The position numbers and the translations under genes are program-made. Under the pieces are notes generated by a model, which saw nothing but the letters and a program-made list of their open reading frames with translations, did no database searches and was not told where the DNA came from. This document shows, in pieces, positions 1-11,599 of a stretch of 30,000 nt of DNA (position 1 is its first letter; every line of letters begins with the position of its first letter). The DNA comes from Neocallimastix lanati (nom. inval.) (lineage: Eukaryota > Neocallimastigomycota > Neocallimastigomycetes > Neocallimastigales > Neocallimastigaceae), in the NCBI GenBank assembly GCA_016946835.1, contig JACVTC010000016.1, positions 1,547,501-1,577,500 on the forward strand, read 5' to 3'.

Positions 1-486
1 ATTGAGCTTTATATTAATATATTATATATATATATGTAACTAACTAAAATACTATTATATATTTTATTTATATATTTATTTATTATTATTATTTTTTTAT
101 TAAGGTTTTGAATCTATTATTAATAAATATTCTAAATTTATATAAAAAAGAAAAGGAAAAAAAAAAAAAAAAAGAAAAGAAAAAAAATATAATATATAAA
201 TATCTATTATGAAAAGGAAAGGAAAATAATGAAATTCTTATAATAAAACTATATATATATATTTATAATTATACAAATAAATAATAAATTAAACTATATT
301 TATAACTATATATGTAAAGATAAAAATAATAAAACTATATATAAACCTATATATAAAAATAAAAATAAAATAAAATAAAATAAAAAAATAATAAATAAAA
401 CTATATATTACTATATATGTAAAAATAAAAAAATAAAAAATAAAAAAAAAGAAAGAGGGAAAAACATAGAGTCTTTTTTTTATTAT
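1..486. other. AT-rich gene-free DNA
   Basis: Almost pure A/T with poly-A runs (about 150-187) and (TA)n stretches. A short imperfect duplication shares the string AAACTATAT followed by CTATATATGTAAA (about 291-327 and 398-436). The open stretch on the minus strand at 289-495 is only Phe/Tyr/Ile/Leu and is a composition artefact. No gene, RNA or element is supported here. Confidence 0.7.
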
Positions 487-672
487 TATTAACATATTTT
501 CTTTTACTTATTATTCTTTTTTTTATTTTTAACATATATTCTTTTACTTTTTATTCTTTTTTTTTTATTTTTAACATATTTTCTTTTACTTATTTTTTTT
601 TTTTAATGAATTTTTATTATTTATTATTATTATTATTTTTTTTAACATATATCTTTTACTTATTTTTTTTTT
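487..672. repeat. Degenerate tandem repeat, about 4 units
   Basis: Four imperfect copies of a pyrimidine-rich unit built on TTAACATATnTTCTTTTACTT followed by a T-run. They start near 489, 529, 571 and 642. Unit length varies through T-run length, and the last copy is separated by an ATT-rich insert. No coding content. Confidence 0.6.
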
Positions 673-1137
673 TAGACTAGGAAGAGAATATATTTCTAGT
701 GTGCTTTATTAAAATAGATAATTATATTTTTATGTTTTACATTTATTAAAAGTAAAATGTATTTAAACAATTAAGAAAAATAAAAAATAATAAAAAATTC
801 AAAAAGAAAAAAAATTTTTTAATCATAGAAAATTAAATGTAATAAAGGATAAAAAATAAGTTCAAAAAGTTAAAATTTCGTTGTGATATTATATGATGTG
901 TAGTAATATTAATCGTACATTTAAATCAAAAAATAATAAAACAAAAAAAAGTTAAAGCACCTTTAAAAAAAAAAAATAGATAGTGTGATGATGTCCACTA
1001 AAACTCTCCCCCCCTGAAAATATGTGAAAGATTCTCATTATATGAGAATTACTCTCTCTCTTTATATAGATTCGTTGAAAAGAAACTAGAAACTAGAACT
1101 GTTAGTATATGGGTCTGAAATATATATATTAGGTCTA
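673..1137. other. Gene-free flank of the LINE region
   Basis: Mixed DNA whose second half (about 977-1137) is less AT-rich than its surroundings. It carries a C7 run (about 1008-1014) and a perfect short inverted repeat, ATTCTCAT-tat-ATGAGAAT (about 1031-1049). It abuts the T-run that I read as the poly(A) end of a minus-strand LINE copy. It could be an older element remnant, but I cannot name it. Confidence 0.4.
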
Positions 1138-2750
1138 CTTTTTTTTTTTTTTAGTCAAAATTATTGTCAACTTTAATCTTTATTTATTCATTATTAATTA
1201 CATGAATATTTTTTTAAATTACAAAAAAAAAAAATATATATATATATATATATAATATTTGCCCAATTAGAACATAATAATATTTAAAATAGTAGTGTGA
1301 AATAAAAAAGTAATATTCAAAAATAAAGTGTTTAAATAAATTCAGAAAAAATTTCTTATGCAACGAACCTCATCTCCATATTACTTATAATGGATTAGGG
1401 TTTGAATTTTTTTTTTTTTTTTTTAAGACTTAGAGAAAACTTTACTTAAATTATAATAATAATGAAATTACATAATTTAAATAAAAAATAACAAATAAAA
1501 TACATGAAATAAAATATTATATATTATATAATTATGAAAGTGCGTTAGAAGCAATAGTTTTTAACTTTTCCCATTCTTCGATGATAATACCACGTCCATT
1601 ATTACGAGTAATAATTTCAATATTAGTGTTGTTATCAATCGAATCTGTATTAGATCTAGTTAAAACCTAAACTTAAATGAGGGTATTCAAGGCTGAGCTT
1701 GAACAAATTTCTAGTATTTATAAATTTGAAGTTATCATAATTCATACCTTTAATTCAATTCCTTGGAATTTACCAACATCAGACCAATATGATTCAATAG
1801 CATCTTTGAATTTAGTGATATTTTTTTTCTTAATTTTCTTGTAGAGCACCAGTGATTTTTTTAACCAAGATTAACGTGGCATAGAAGGGATATGGTTTAT
1901 GAGATCTTTAATAATACATTTAGAATTTCTCCATTTACAAAAGCATTCTATTTGAAAAGAAACACAAAAGCCTGCAATTGGAAATACTTGAAGATCAAGA
2001 AATAAGGCATAAACACTAACCGTTGAGTTCCTTTTGATATAATTTTTACATATTTTCTTCTTTTCAATGTTAAGATAATTTTCTTTGTTCAAGGAGTTAG
2101 AATCAATACATCATAACAATGCTGTGTTAATTAAAGATTGTACATTCTTAAAATTGTTTTTGTTTGAACATAAAAGTGGAGCAAAATATAATACTTTGCT
2201 AATAATATATAATTGAATAATAGATCTTTTAAAAGTTAATGGAACTTTATTATTGGATAAAAAACTCGAGAAAGAAAATAAGGATTTTCTAACTCTAGTA
2301 TTCATATAAGTGATAATAGGCATAAGGGAAAGACCATTACTGAAGGGGTTACCTAAGTAAATATACACAGATGCTTTAGGGATAGAATACATACCAAGGT
2401 GAAATGTAGGTTCTTCGTAACCAAGAAATGAAACAAAATTTAAGGGTTTAATAATTATTGTAGCACATTTATTGATACCAAAAGACATTTCATTTTTATT
2501 AGCCCAACGAAAAACATGACGGAATAGAGCCTTCACTATAAGAGCAATATCATCAGTAAAAGAACCACCACAACATTTTTTATTACCAATATTACCAATA
2601 CTAATACCATATTTATCACAATTGTTTAAAATATCATTAATGAATAAATTAAATAAAATAGGTGATAACGGGCAACACCACGATGAATAGGAAATTCATT
2701 TAATAATACGTCAAGGTAACGAGCTCTAGCTTTAGAAGTAAGATAGAGAT
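1138..2750 (-). pseudogene. Degraded LINE copy B (RT fragment, 5'-truncated)
   Basis: Remnant of a non-LTR retrotransposon read on the minus strand. Its 5' end is truncated at about 2749, where coding for a segment ending in RARYLDVLL begins. RT core motifs follow: HRGV, then after a frameshift CPLSPILFNLFIND (motif B region, about 2640-2690), then the catalytic-box relative FTDD (about 2553-2564; usually FADD or YADD). Thumb/connection sequence follows (YIYLGNPFSN, YFAPLL) down to 2111. Beyond a stop, the frame continues through 2092-1871 (LINHIP) and 1870-1750. The stretch at 1752-1672 reads FKFINTRNLFKLSLEYPHL, which aligns with NNFEKTREYLKLNYKYPEF of copy A. The zinc-knuckle segment appears deleted, and a Ser/Asn-rich tail ends at a TAA near 1537. 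The 3' UTR runs to a T-run at 1138-1153, read as the poly(A) tail. Several frameshifts and stops make it non-functional. Confidence 0.75.
1168..1345 (-). repeat. LINE 3' UTR, copy B
   Basis: This segment matches 2776-2955 in the same orientation. Shared strings include AATCTTTATTTATT-like DNA next to the T-run and CCAATT(A/T)GAACATAATAATA followed by ATAGTA(G/A)(T/C)GTGAAATAAAAA. The match starts at the T-run in both copies, as expected if this is the 3' end of the LINE transcript. Confidence 0.6.
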
Positions 2751-4176
2751 TTTTTTTTATAGCAGCAATTATTGCGAACTTTTATCTTTATTTATTTATT
2801 CTTATATAAAATACATAAATACTTTTAATTTTAATAAAAAATAAAAAAACGCAGAATTAATAAAATAAATAAATATTATTTGTCCAATTTGAACATAATA
2901 ATAAATGAAATAGTAACGTGAAATAAAAAGTAATAATCAAAAAATAAGTGCATAAATATATATCTACACACTCATTATTTAGAAAATTACTTAAATTACA
3001 ACGATTTTCACCAATTGAACTATTCACTAAATTAGAAGTAACGATATTATAATTTCCACTATTACTAATATTAATATTCCTATTTTCACTATCACTATTT
3101 CTACTATTATTAACAATATTATTTCTATTGTTAATATTATTAATATTATATACTTCGTTACTACTATCAGAATCAGAACTTAGTTCTATATTATTCATAT
3201 CTGTGATAACAGTGTCAACATTACTATTAGATATTAGACAATATTTAGAAATAATATAAAATATTTCATAAAGAATTTCAACCTCCTTAAAATATTTCAT
3301 TCGAAATACACCTAAAAGATAGCATTTAGAAAACCAATGTTCCAATGGAGGATTACTATTTTTTCTATAACAACAAGGACACCTTTCAGGACAGTCTTCT
3401 TCAATCATTTTGGCGGCTTTGGCAACACGAGCATCGAATTTATATCCACATCTGGCACGAAGTACCCATCGGAAGCCAATGCTAAATTCAGGATATTTAT
3501 AATTTAGCTTAAGATACTCTCTAGTTTTCTCAAAATTATTATTTTTATAAGCCTTAGCTTTGATTAATTTTCCTGCCATATCTCTATCCCAGTAAAATAG
3601 CTTTTTTTGATGGAAATTTATCTAATTTGTTAGGGGTTAGGAAAGAGGAATGTTAAGTTCTTTAGAAACACAATAAAGGGAAGTAAAGCTATTCCCTTTA
3701 GAAAATCCTTCAATCCAGTATAATCCTGAATTAACTAGTGTCTGTGTACTTCTCGTTCTATCTTTGTTAGATCCAAGTAGAGGTGCATAATATGAAACTT
3801 GTACAATTACTATAGCTGAAAATAACATTCTTTTATAAGGGATAGGAATATGAGGATTCTTAAGAAATCCTTTTATGGAATAAAGTGTATTCTCTGTATG
3901 ATCGGTTTCAATTCTAAATCATTTGAAAATGGTACACCTAAGTAGGTATAGTGATTCGTTTTAGGTAACTCTTGAAGATAAAGATTAGAAATGATTTGTT
4001 CCACATCATTAAGTTTTATTTTTTCATATATTGAACGCCCGCCAAGAAGAGCACTCAATATAAAATGATAAATATTATTATCATTATCATAATCCTTTTC
4101 TGAATCTAAAGAAGCATCCAAGGATTTTTGTTCAATTATCATTGCATTCACATACTCATTATTTAGAAAATTACTT
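2751..4176 (-). pseudogene. Degraded LINE copy A (C-terminal half)
   Basis: Second copy of the same LINE family on the minus strand. 4151-3873 begins with tail-like sequence (SNFLNNEYVNA) and runs into RT-thumb sequence (YTYLGVPFSND). A frameshift near 3880 leads to 3828-3637 (YYAPLLGSNK; compare YFAPLLCSNK in copy B). A further frameshift in an A-run leads to 3579-2857. That ORF holds a C-terminal zinc knuckle: Cys at residues 67 and 70, His81 and Cys86 (CPCC, then HWFSKC). This knuckle is typical of the region after the RT domain in LINEs. A Ser/Asn-rich tail follows, then SNFLNNE again. The last codons lie in DNA that matches the 3' UTR of copy B. The T-run at 2750-2758 is its poly(A) end, joined directly to copy B. 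Not functional. Confidence 0.7.
2776..2955 (-). repeat. LINE 3' UTR, copy A
   Basis: Partner of the 1168-1345 repeat. It sits between the T-run at 2750-2758 and the Ser/Asn-rich tail of copy A. The open frame crossing it (to the stop at 2857) is probably accidental. Confidence 0.55.
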
Positions 4177-4830
4177 GAATAGATTAAATGGTGAAAAATG
4201 TGCTAATATATATAATAATTAAGAATTTTTTTTTTCTTTTTGATATATATTACATTCAAAAAATAGAAATAGAATTAGTTTTTTTAAATTTTAATCTTTA
4301 CTTTATTATAACTAATATAGTATTAATATATCCATATTTCAATATATGAACTATACCAATTTTAAAAAATTTAAATATCAAATAATTCAAAAAACCTTTT
4401 ATAGAATTTAAATAATAAAATAAATTAATTCTATTCTAATAAATATTATTTATGTTTCTTATTTAAATAATAAAATATTACTACTTTTATTAAGTCTAAT
4501 ATAAATTTTATTATTATTATTATTATTAATTATATGTTATATTATTTAAATAATAGAAAATAAATATAATTCTTTATTATTTTTATTTTTATTTTTTTTT
4601 TTTTTTTACATTTAATAAATTATATAATTTTTTTTGCTATGAATATAAAAAAAAACTTGATAGTATGAAACTCCTTTATATAAAGGAATTATAAAAAATG
4701 CGTAAATGATAAATGATATTATATGTTATTTGTACTATACTAATTTTATCATTATTATTATTATTATTATTTGACAAATAAATAATTATAATAATAATCA
4801 AATATATAAATTCTAAATAGCTTCTTTCAT

Positions 4831-4878
<48 letters not shown>

Positions 4879-5080
4879 TAAATTATTTTTTAAAAAAAAA
4901 GGTTTTTAAGGAGATAAATGAAAATTAAAAAAATAATAATAAATAAATAAATAAAAATAAAAATTAGAAAAAAAAACCTTTTTAAAACGTATAATATTTA
5001 TACATATTATGTATAGATATATATATCCCAAAAAAAATAAAAAATAAAAAATAAAAAAAAGAATGATAAATTCAAACTTT
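4177..5080. other. Gene-free AT-rich spacer with T42 run
   Basis: No coding or RNA signal seen. It contains the longest homopolymer of the window, about 42 T at 4836-4877, and short (ATT)n runs near 4509 and 4750. The last part forms the 3' flank of the SAM synthetase gene. Confidence 0.7.
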
Positions 5081-6596
5081 TTAGAACTTAAGTTCCTTTG
5101 GTTTTTCCCAAGTGAATTGTGGACGACCAAAGTGACCGTAACAAGCTGTTTCTTGATAAATTGGTCTCCATAAATTAAGTTCTTGAACAATAACACCTGG
5201 ACGGAGATCAAAGTTCTTCTTAATAATTTCTAAGATTTCAGCATTGGATTTAACACCAGTACCGTAGGTATCAACAAAGATAGAACATGGTTCGGAGACA
5301 CCAATAGCGTATGAAATTTGAACTAAACAACGACGACATAACTTAGCATTAACTAAAGACTTAGCGACCCATCTAGCGGCGTAAGCTGCAGAACGATCAA
5401 CCTTAGACCAATCCTTACCAGAGAAGGCACCACCACCATGAGCACCCCAACCACCGTATGTATCGACAATAATCTTACGGCCAGTAAGACCAGCATCCCC
5501 TTGTGGACCACCGATGATGAATTTACCAGATGGTTGCATGTGGTAAATAGTTTCTTCAGTTAATAAGTTAGCTGGAATGACAGCCTTAACGACCTTTTCA
5601 ATAAGTTCCTTACGTAATTCTGTAGTAGTAATTTCTGGAGAGTGTTGAGTAGAGATAACAACATTGTGAACTCTTAATGGAGTGGTAACACCATTTTCAA
5701 TCTTGTATTCAACGGTAACTTGAGTCTTAGTATCTGGACGTAACCATGGAAGAGTACCATCTCTACGAAGTTCAGCTAACTTATAGTTAAGCTTGTGAGC
5801 TAATATATGAGAGAGAGGCATTAATTCTGGTGTTTCATCTGTAGCGTAACCAAACATAATACCTTGGTCACCAGCACCAATATCTTCGACGTTGTTAGAG
5901 ACTTGAACAAGACCTTGAGCAATATCTGGTGATTGTTGTTCAATAGCAACTAAAACGTTACAAGTTTTGTAATCGAAACCCTTGGAAGAGTCATCATAAC
6001 CAATTTTCTTAATAGTAGATCTGACAACCTTTTGGAAATCAATCTTAGCATTAGTAGTAATTTCACCGAACACCATAATCATACCAGTCTTAGCGGCTAT
6101 TCATTAATAAAATATAATAAAATGAAAATGAAAATATGTATAAAAATATTATATTAATATATCATCATTTAATTTTTTTTTTTTTTTTTGAACTATATAT
6201 AATTATATTTATTTATTTATTTTTAAAAATATTTTTTTTATTTCTTTCATTTTTTTATTTCTTATTTTATTTTTTTTTCTTTACTTAAAAGTTACATACC
6301 AGTTTCACAGGCAACGTGAGAGAATTTATCTTGTTCAAGACAAGCATCAAGAATAGCATCTGAAATTTGATCACAGATCTTATCTATAAAATATTATATT
6401 ATAGTATAACGATAAATAACTATTAATTGATACTTCATCTTTATTCAACTTAGTATTATTATTATTATTATAATTATTATTGTAACAATGATAATTTGTC
6501 ACTCCAATTGCTATCATATTTTATATTATTCTGCCAGTAGTTACCTGGGTGACCTTCACCAACAGATTCAGAAGTAAAGAGGAAAGTTTCAGCCAT
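5081..6596 (-). CDS. SAM1: S-adenosylmethionine synthetase (3 exons)
   Basis: Methionine adenosyltransferase makes S-adenosylmethionine from methionine and ATP in the cytosol and supplies the cell's methyl donor. Exons on the minus strand are 6596-6545, 6383-6300 and 6096-5081. Introns are 6544-6384 (161 nt, GTAACT...TAG) and 6299-6097 (203 nt, GTATGT...TAG), and all phases match. The product is 383 residues, normal for the family. Visible signatures are GHPDK (15-19, split by intron 1), GAGDQG (119-124) and GGGAFSGKD (266-274), the ATP- and metal-binding motifs. The start ATG opens [17 protein letters not shown], the standard N-terminus. No stop or frameshift is present. Codon use (GGT, GCC, AAG, ACC) is far less AT-biased than in neighbouring genes, which suggests high expression. 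The symbol follows the yeast name. Paralogue number in this genome is unknown. Confidence 0.96.
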
Positions 6597-7200
6597 TGTA
6601 TTTAGTATTTTTATTATTATATATCTAATATTATTTTATTTAAATATATATATTATAAATAAAATAAAAAATAAAATATAATTTTTTTTGGTAAGTTTTA
6701 ATTCATTAAAGTAATTATTTTCTATTATATGAATTTTCAATCACATTTTAAATAAAATAAAAATATAAATATTATGTATCATTTATTGTTAATAACATAT
6801 TTTTATTCACATATATATTTTATATAACAATATCTGATCATTTTCATATCATTTCTATTCTTAAAATAAATCAAATTATCTTCATTATATTTTAAAACTT
6901 TTGATATTGTAAATAAAACTTACAATTAATTAAAAATATTCAGTAAAGAATAAAATTGATAATATTTATGAAAATAAAACTGAAAAAATAAAAAAAAAAG
7001 AGAGAAATTTTTTTTATTTTATATACGTCAAAAATATTAAAAATGATTTATTTTTTCTTTTACCTAATTAAAAAAATTAAATTATTGATAATATTAATTT
7101 TTTTTAAAATATTCATTATTATTTATAATTTATTATTTAATTATTTATTATTTATTATTTATTATTTATTTTATTTTAATGTTTATTTACTATTTATTAA
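6597..7200. other. 5' flank of the SAM synthetase gene
   Basis: A/T-only promoter-side DNA with no recognisable binding site and no second gene. The plus-strand open stretch at 7043-7300 is Ile/Leu/Tyr/Phe-only and is rejected as coding. Confidence 0.5.
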
Positions 7201-7204
7201 ATAT

Positions 7205-7335
7205 ATTCATTCAATATATTTACATTATATATATATTACATTGACAATATCTTTAATATGTTATTCATTCAATATATTTACATTTTATATATTACATTGA
7301 CAATATCTTAATATGTTATTCATTCAATATATTAA
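7205..7335. repeat. Tandem repeat, about 58 bp, 2.3 copies
   Basis: Two near-identical units containing ATTCATTCAATATATTTACA, TTACATTGACAATATCTT and TAATATGTT start near 7207 and 7263. A third partial unit starts near 7318. The units differ by a few inserted bases in the TA tract. Confidence 0.8.
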
Positions 7336-7371
7336 TTTATATTTTACATATATTTCAATCTACCAAAGTCA

Positions 7372-7440
7372 ACCAATGAAATTCGAGTAAATCCAATCAT
7401 GAAATTATTCAACGTTGATTAACTAAAAAGTGATTGGGAA
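7372..7440. promoter_or_regulatory. Cluster of CCAAT boxes
   Basis: Three CCAAT elements lie in 65 bp: CCAAT at 7373 and 7393, and the inverse ATTGG at 7433. A fourth is at 7670. This is a less AT-rich island about 780-840 bp upstream of the SAM synthetase start. CCAAT boxes bind the HAP/NF-Y complex in fungi. Regulation of any gene from here is only a guess. Confidence 0.25.
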
Positions 7441-7654
7441 AAATTATTTATAAAAAAAATGGAGAGAAGAAAACTTTTCATTTAGTTGGATTAGCAAAAA
7501 TTAAATAAAAAAAATAAGATAAAATAATGAAATGAAATAAAAGAATAATGAATTAAAAAAATATTAAGTTTGAAAAATAAAATATATAATTATATTAATA
7601 AAAAAAAGTATATTCAATATTTTTTTATAATGAATAAACTAGATCGTATTTTAA

Positions 7655-7708
7655 CTGCCAACAAACTAACCAATTTTGAATTTAAAAGTTGGTTAAATGA
7701 ATAGGCAG
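7655..7708. other. Imperfect inverted repeat (hairpin)
   Basis: An outer stem CTGCC/GGCAG (7655-7659 and 7704-7708) encloses an inner stem AACCAATTTT/AAAAgTTGGTT (7668-7677 and 7684-7694) with a one-base bulge. It stands out from the A/T background. It may be a decayed mobile-element end or a regulatory palindrome. Confidence 0.35.
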
Positions 7709-7739
7709 GGATACAAAAAGTAAAATTCTATTAAATCTA

Positions 7740-7780
<41 letters not shown>

Positions 7781-9242
7781 CAGAAATCTATAACAATATA
7801 TTATAATATATATCTTTATTATTAATTAATATAAAATATAAAATAATATATAATTATGCATTCCTATATGAAATGGATAAATAAATGGATAAATACATTA
7901 TAAGTAAATATATATATAAATATTAATTTTATATAATAAAAAAGTAATTTGAAAAGAAAAAAATTCATACTTTAAAAACTTTGGTTTTTATCAAATATTT
8001 CCAATTCTGTTATGATTGCATTCTAATATATGAATTTTTATATTGTTAATTGATAAATATATATTGAATAATTAAAATAATCCTATAAAATAATAAAAAT
8101 AATATATAACTAATATATTAATTAAAAGTTTACAATATAAATTAATTGAACAAACGGTTACTTTTTATTTAGTTTAATTTTTTTGTTTGCATTTTAATAA
8201 AAGAGTTACATATAAATTCAATTATGCCTAATATATTTTTCGATATATTGCATATATATTATTTTAAACATTTCAAAACATTGATTTTAATTTATTTTAT
8301 GTTAAGATAAATGATTAAATAGTTCCTAATTTGGATTTGATCTTTTTAGTTTTAAAAAAAAAATAAACAGTATATTATAATATATAATTGGTCAAATATA
8401 ACTATATATTGTAATATATGTATATTTAAACTTTTTCAATTATATTGATTTAACTTTATTTTATATTGAAAAATTATATCATATTTTGTAGTATACTATT
8501 ACTTTATTTTTTGTATATATTTAAATGATACCAAAATATATTATAAATTTTATTAATTCCTAAAGAAAGAAATCAAAAATAAAAAAAAAGGAAAACTTTA
8601 TTTGTTATTAAAATAAAAAAAATAATTCATTAATTTATTAATTATTCTACAAAGTACTAAAATTTTTTTGATTAAATAATATTATATTATTTATTATTAA
8701 TAATAATAATTATTAATATAAAAAAATTAATATAATAATATTAATATGGAGATAAGATAAATGTTAAAATCAAATAAGTAAACTATGAATCAGAATAATT
8801 AATCATTATTATAGAAAAAAGCGTAACAAATAATAATAAATACTAAATGAATAATAGCAATAAAACAGGTTTTCGATAACTTTCAATATTACATCATTAA
8901 AATTATTTTTATTTACAAAAAAAAATTGATTCTTAGTTGACATAAATATGTTTTGTTAAAATATACATTATATTTGTTAATATTAATCCAATAAAAGGAA
9001 TATAGTTGATATATGGAAATGTCAAATAATTTAAAATAAATATTTGTAATTTTTAACGTATAAAATTTGACATCCAAGTATATTAAAAAAATATGAAAAA
9101 AAAAACATATGAAAAAATTTTTTAAAATTATAAATTAAAAATTAAAAATTATGTGGATTTATTAAAAATTATTATAAATTAAAATATTAAATAAAATATA
9201 AATTAAATAAAATAAAAAATAAAATAATAATAACAATAAATA
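7740..9242. other. Gene-free AT-rich DNA
   Basis: Starts with a T33 run (about 7743-7775). No ORF with normal residue composition, no tRNA-like arms and no element ends were seen on either strand. Confidence 0.65.
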
Positions 9243-9412
9243 GTTAAAGAATATGAATACAATTAAAGTACCGATTGAGTAATAAAAAAATAAAATAAAA
9301 TAAAAATAAAAAAGTATTTCCTATGATTTAAGAATATGAATATAATTATAATACAAATTGAATAATAATAAAATAAAATAAAATAAAAATAAAAAAGCAT
9401 TTCCTAAAATCA
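9243..9412. repeat. Tandem duplication, about 86 bp x 2
   Basis: Unit 1 (about 9243-9328) and unit 2 (about 9329-9412) share AAGAATATGAAT, then ATTGA(G/A)TAATAA, a run of AAAAT units and AA(G)(T/C)ATTTCCTA. They differ at about ten positions, so the duplication is not recent. Confidence 0.75.
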
Positions 9413-9593
9413 TTTATTCTATTTTAAAATAAATACTTTAGTATTATTATATTGTATTTAATATTTTATATTATTATTAAATCTTCAAAAATAATTTTGT
9501 ACTACTTAAACCCTAAAAAGTTTATCTAAATAGTAAAACTTTAAAAAAAAAAAAGAAAAAAGATACACCTAAAGTTCATTGTAAATATATAAA

Positions 9594-9880
9594 AATAATA
9601 ATAAATAATTAAATAATAAATAATTAAATAATAAATAATTGAATAATAAATAATTGAATAATATATAATAAATAATAAATAATTGAATAATAAATAATTG
9701 AATAATAAATAAAAAATAAATGAAGAATTAAATAAGAATTAAATAATATTTGAATAATAAATAATTGAATAATTAAATAACAATCAATAAATAATAGAAT
9801 AATACATAATAATACATAATATTTAATATTTAATATTTAATATTTAATATTTAATATTTAATATTTAATGATAAATAATA
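9594..9880. repeat. Compound AT heptamer microsatellite
   Basis: Irregular arrays of AATAAAT and AATAATTG-type units (9594-9780) are followed by about eight copies of the 7-bp unit AATATTT (about 9813-9868), then ATAAATG-like units. It is non-coding and flanked by plain A/T DNA. Confidence 0.75.
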
Positions 9881-11210
9881 AATGATAAATGATAAAAATT
9901 AATATTAATTATTAGTAATTAATTATTGAATAATGAATAAAAAATATTGATTATTGATTATTAAATATTAAATAATAAATAGCAAATAGTTAAGTGTTAA
10001 TTAGTAAATATTAAATAATACATAACAAATAGTAAAATAATGAATAAAAATATTTAAAATATATATAAAGGAATAGAAATAAGTAATGTATATTTCATTT
10101 TTTAAAAATTTTCTTATTTAATATTTTGAATCAACTCATTTTTAATTAAAAAATAACTTTTATTAATTAATCTTTAACAAATCAAAAAAAAAAAAAAAGG
10201 AATTTCTTAAACAAATAAATAAAATAAAATAATATATAAAATAATATATATAACAATATAAAATATAAAATATAATATTTAAAATGTAATATATTTAACT
10301 TTTTTTGATCTATTCATTAGTCAAGAAATGACCTATAGAAAATAGAGATTAATGTCTTTTCAAATAATTAATTAAGTAATTAAATGAATAAATAAATTAA
10401 AAATAAATAAATTAGAAAATAAATAAATTAGAAAATAAATATATAATAATTAAATAAACAAATAAATATATAAATTAGGAAATAAATATATAAAAATTAA
10501 ATGAATTAATAAATTAATAAATAAATACATTAGGAAATAAAATAATTATTATTTTCAATAGTGTCATTCAAATCCAAAAGAATTCAATTGTGTATTTATT
10601 ATATTCAATGAAATTTCTTATCTTAATATATATAATAATATTAATAAATATTAATGATATTAATAATATTTACAAATATTTATATATATTTATTTATATT
10701 TATTAATATTTATTAGTATTTAAAATCAATCAATTAAAAGTGATCAAGGATAATGGTTGATTGAAAGTTTTTTTATTTTTTTTTTTTATTTTATTTTTTG
10801 GTGGATGATGAATTTTTTTTTATTCATTTAATTAATTAATAATTTATTTATTTATTATTTATTTATTATTTTTTCATTTTCTTTATCATAAACCTTAATT
10901 TTAATAATTTTTTTTATTATTTGTTAACTCTATTATTATTATTTAAAGGGTTATAATTATAAATTTTCTATTTAATGATTAATAATAAATAAATAAATAA
11001 ATAAATAAATTTATATTATCATTTTTAAAACAATGAATGAATGAATAGAAAGGAATTAAGGTAAAGATAAAATCAGAATTATAAATAATAAGTTATTAAT
11101 AGAGCATATATTTAATAATTTCAAAAAAAGATATCAACTCTATAAATTAATTTAAAAATATATAAATATGAAATGAACTTTTTTTTAAAAAAGTATATAT
11201 TAAGTATATT

Positions 11211-11212
<2 letters not shown>
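9881..11212. other. Gene-free AT-rich DNA
   Basis: Low-complexity DNA with AAAT-, TTTA- and AATA-type short runs (for example (AAAT)n near 10984-11010). No gene, RNA or element seen. Confidence 0.65.
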
Positions 11213-11249
<37 letters not shown>

Positions 11250-11272
11250 TTAATATTAATAATAATATTAAT

Positions 11273-11351
<79 letters not shown>

Positions 11352-11365
11352 GTAATAATAATAAT
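11213..11365. repeat. (TAA)n trinucleotide microsatellite
   Basis: About 150 bp of TAA/AAT repeats with a few TAT, CAA and AGT interruptions. Apparent ORFs through it are homopolymeric in residue content and are not genes. Confidence 0.9.
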
Positions 11366-11599
11366 GTATTTTTAAATTAATTAAATCAAGATATAACTGT
11401 ATTATAATTTTTAAAGTGTTACACTCCTCCCCTCTCCTTGTGTGGTCTTTTCCATTTTTTTTTTTTTCATTTTTGTAATAAGAGAACGAACAATAAAACA
11501 AAAAAATCTTACTATACCACTTTTTCTTTTTCTCTCTTTTATTTTCTCTTACCTTTTCCTTTTAATCAGATATATATATATATTTTTAAATAAATTTTT
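11366..11599. other. Gene-free DNA with pyrimidine-rich tract
   Basis: Contains a C/T-rich island at about 11419-11460 (CACTCCTCCCCTCTCC) and a second TTTTTCTTTTTCTCTC tract near 11520. The short open frames over it lack a credible protein composition. Function unknown. Confidence 0.4.

Noticed and set aside
289-495. Open frame on the minus strand
   Set aside because: Only Phe/Ile/Tyr/Leu residues from A/T runs; no protein-like composition.
1385-1400. TTAGGGTTTG as a telomere-like motif
   Set aside because: Single occurrence with no tandem TTAGGG array; not a telomere.
1537-1880. A separate small host gene with an intron at about 1669-1750
   Set aside because: The putative intron sequence reads FKFINTRNLFKLSLEYPHL, which aligns with the LINE copy A protein. 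The stretch is therefore LINE sequence with stops and frameshifts.
4906-5211. Open frame on the minus strand overlapping the SAM synthetase 3' end
   Set aside because: Shifted frame of the SAM synthetase exon followed by low-complexity A/T DNA.
7043-7300. Open frame on the plus strand
   Set aside because: Ile/Leu/Tyr/Phe-only translation of A/T DNA crossing a tandem repeat.
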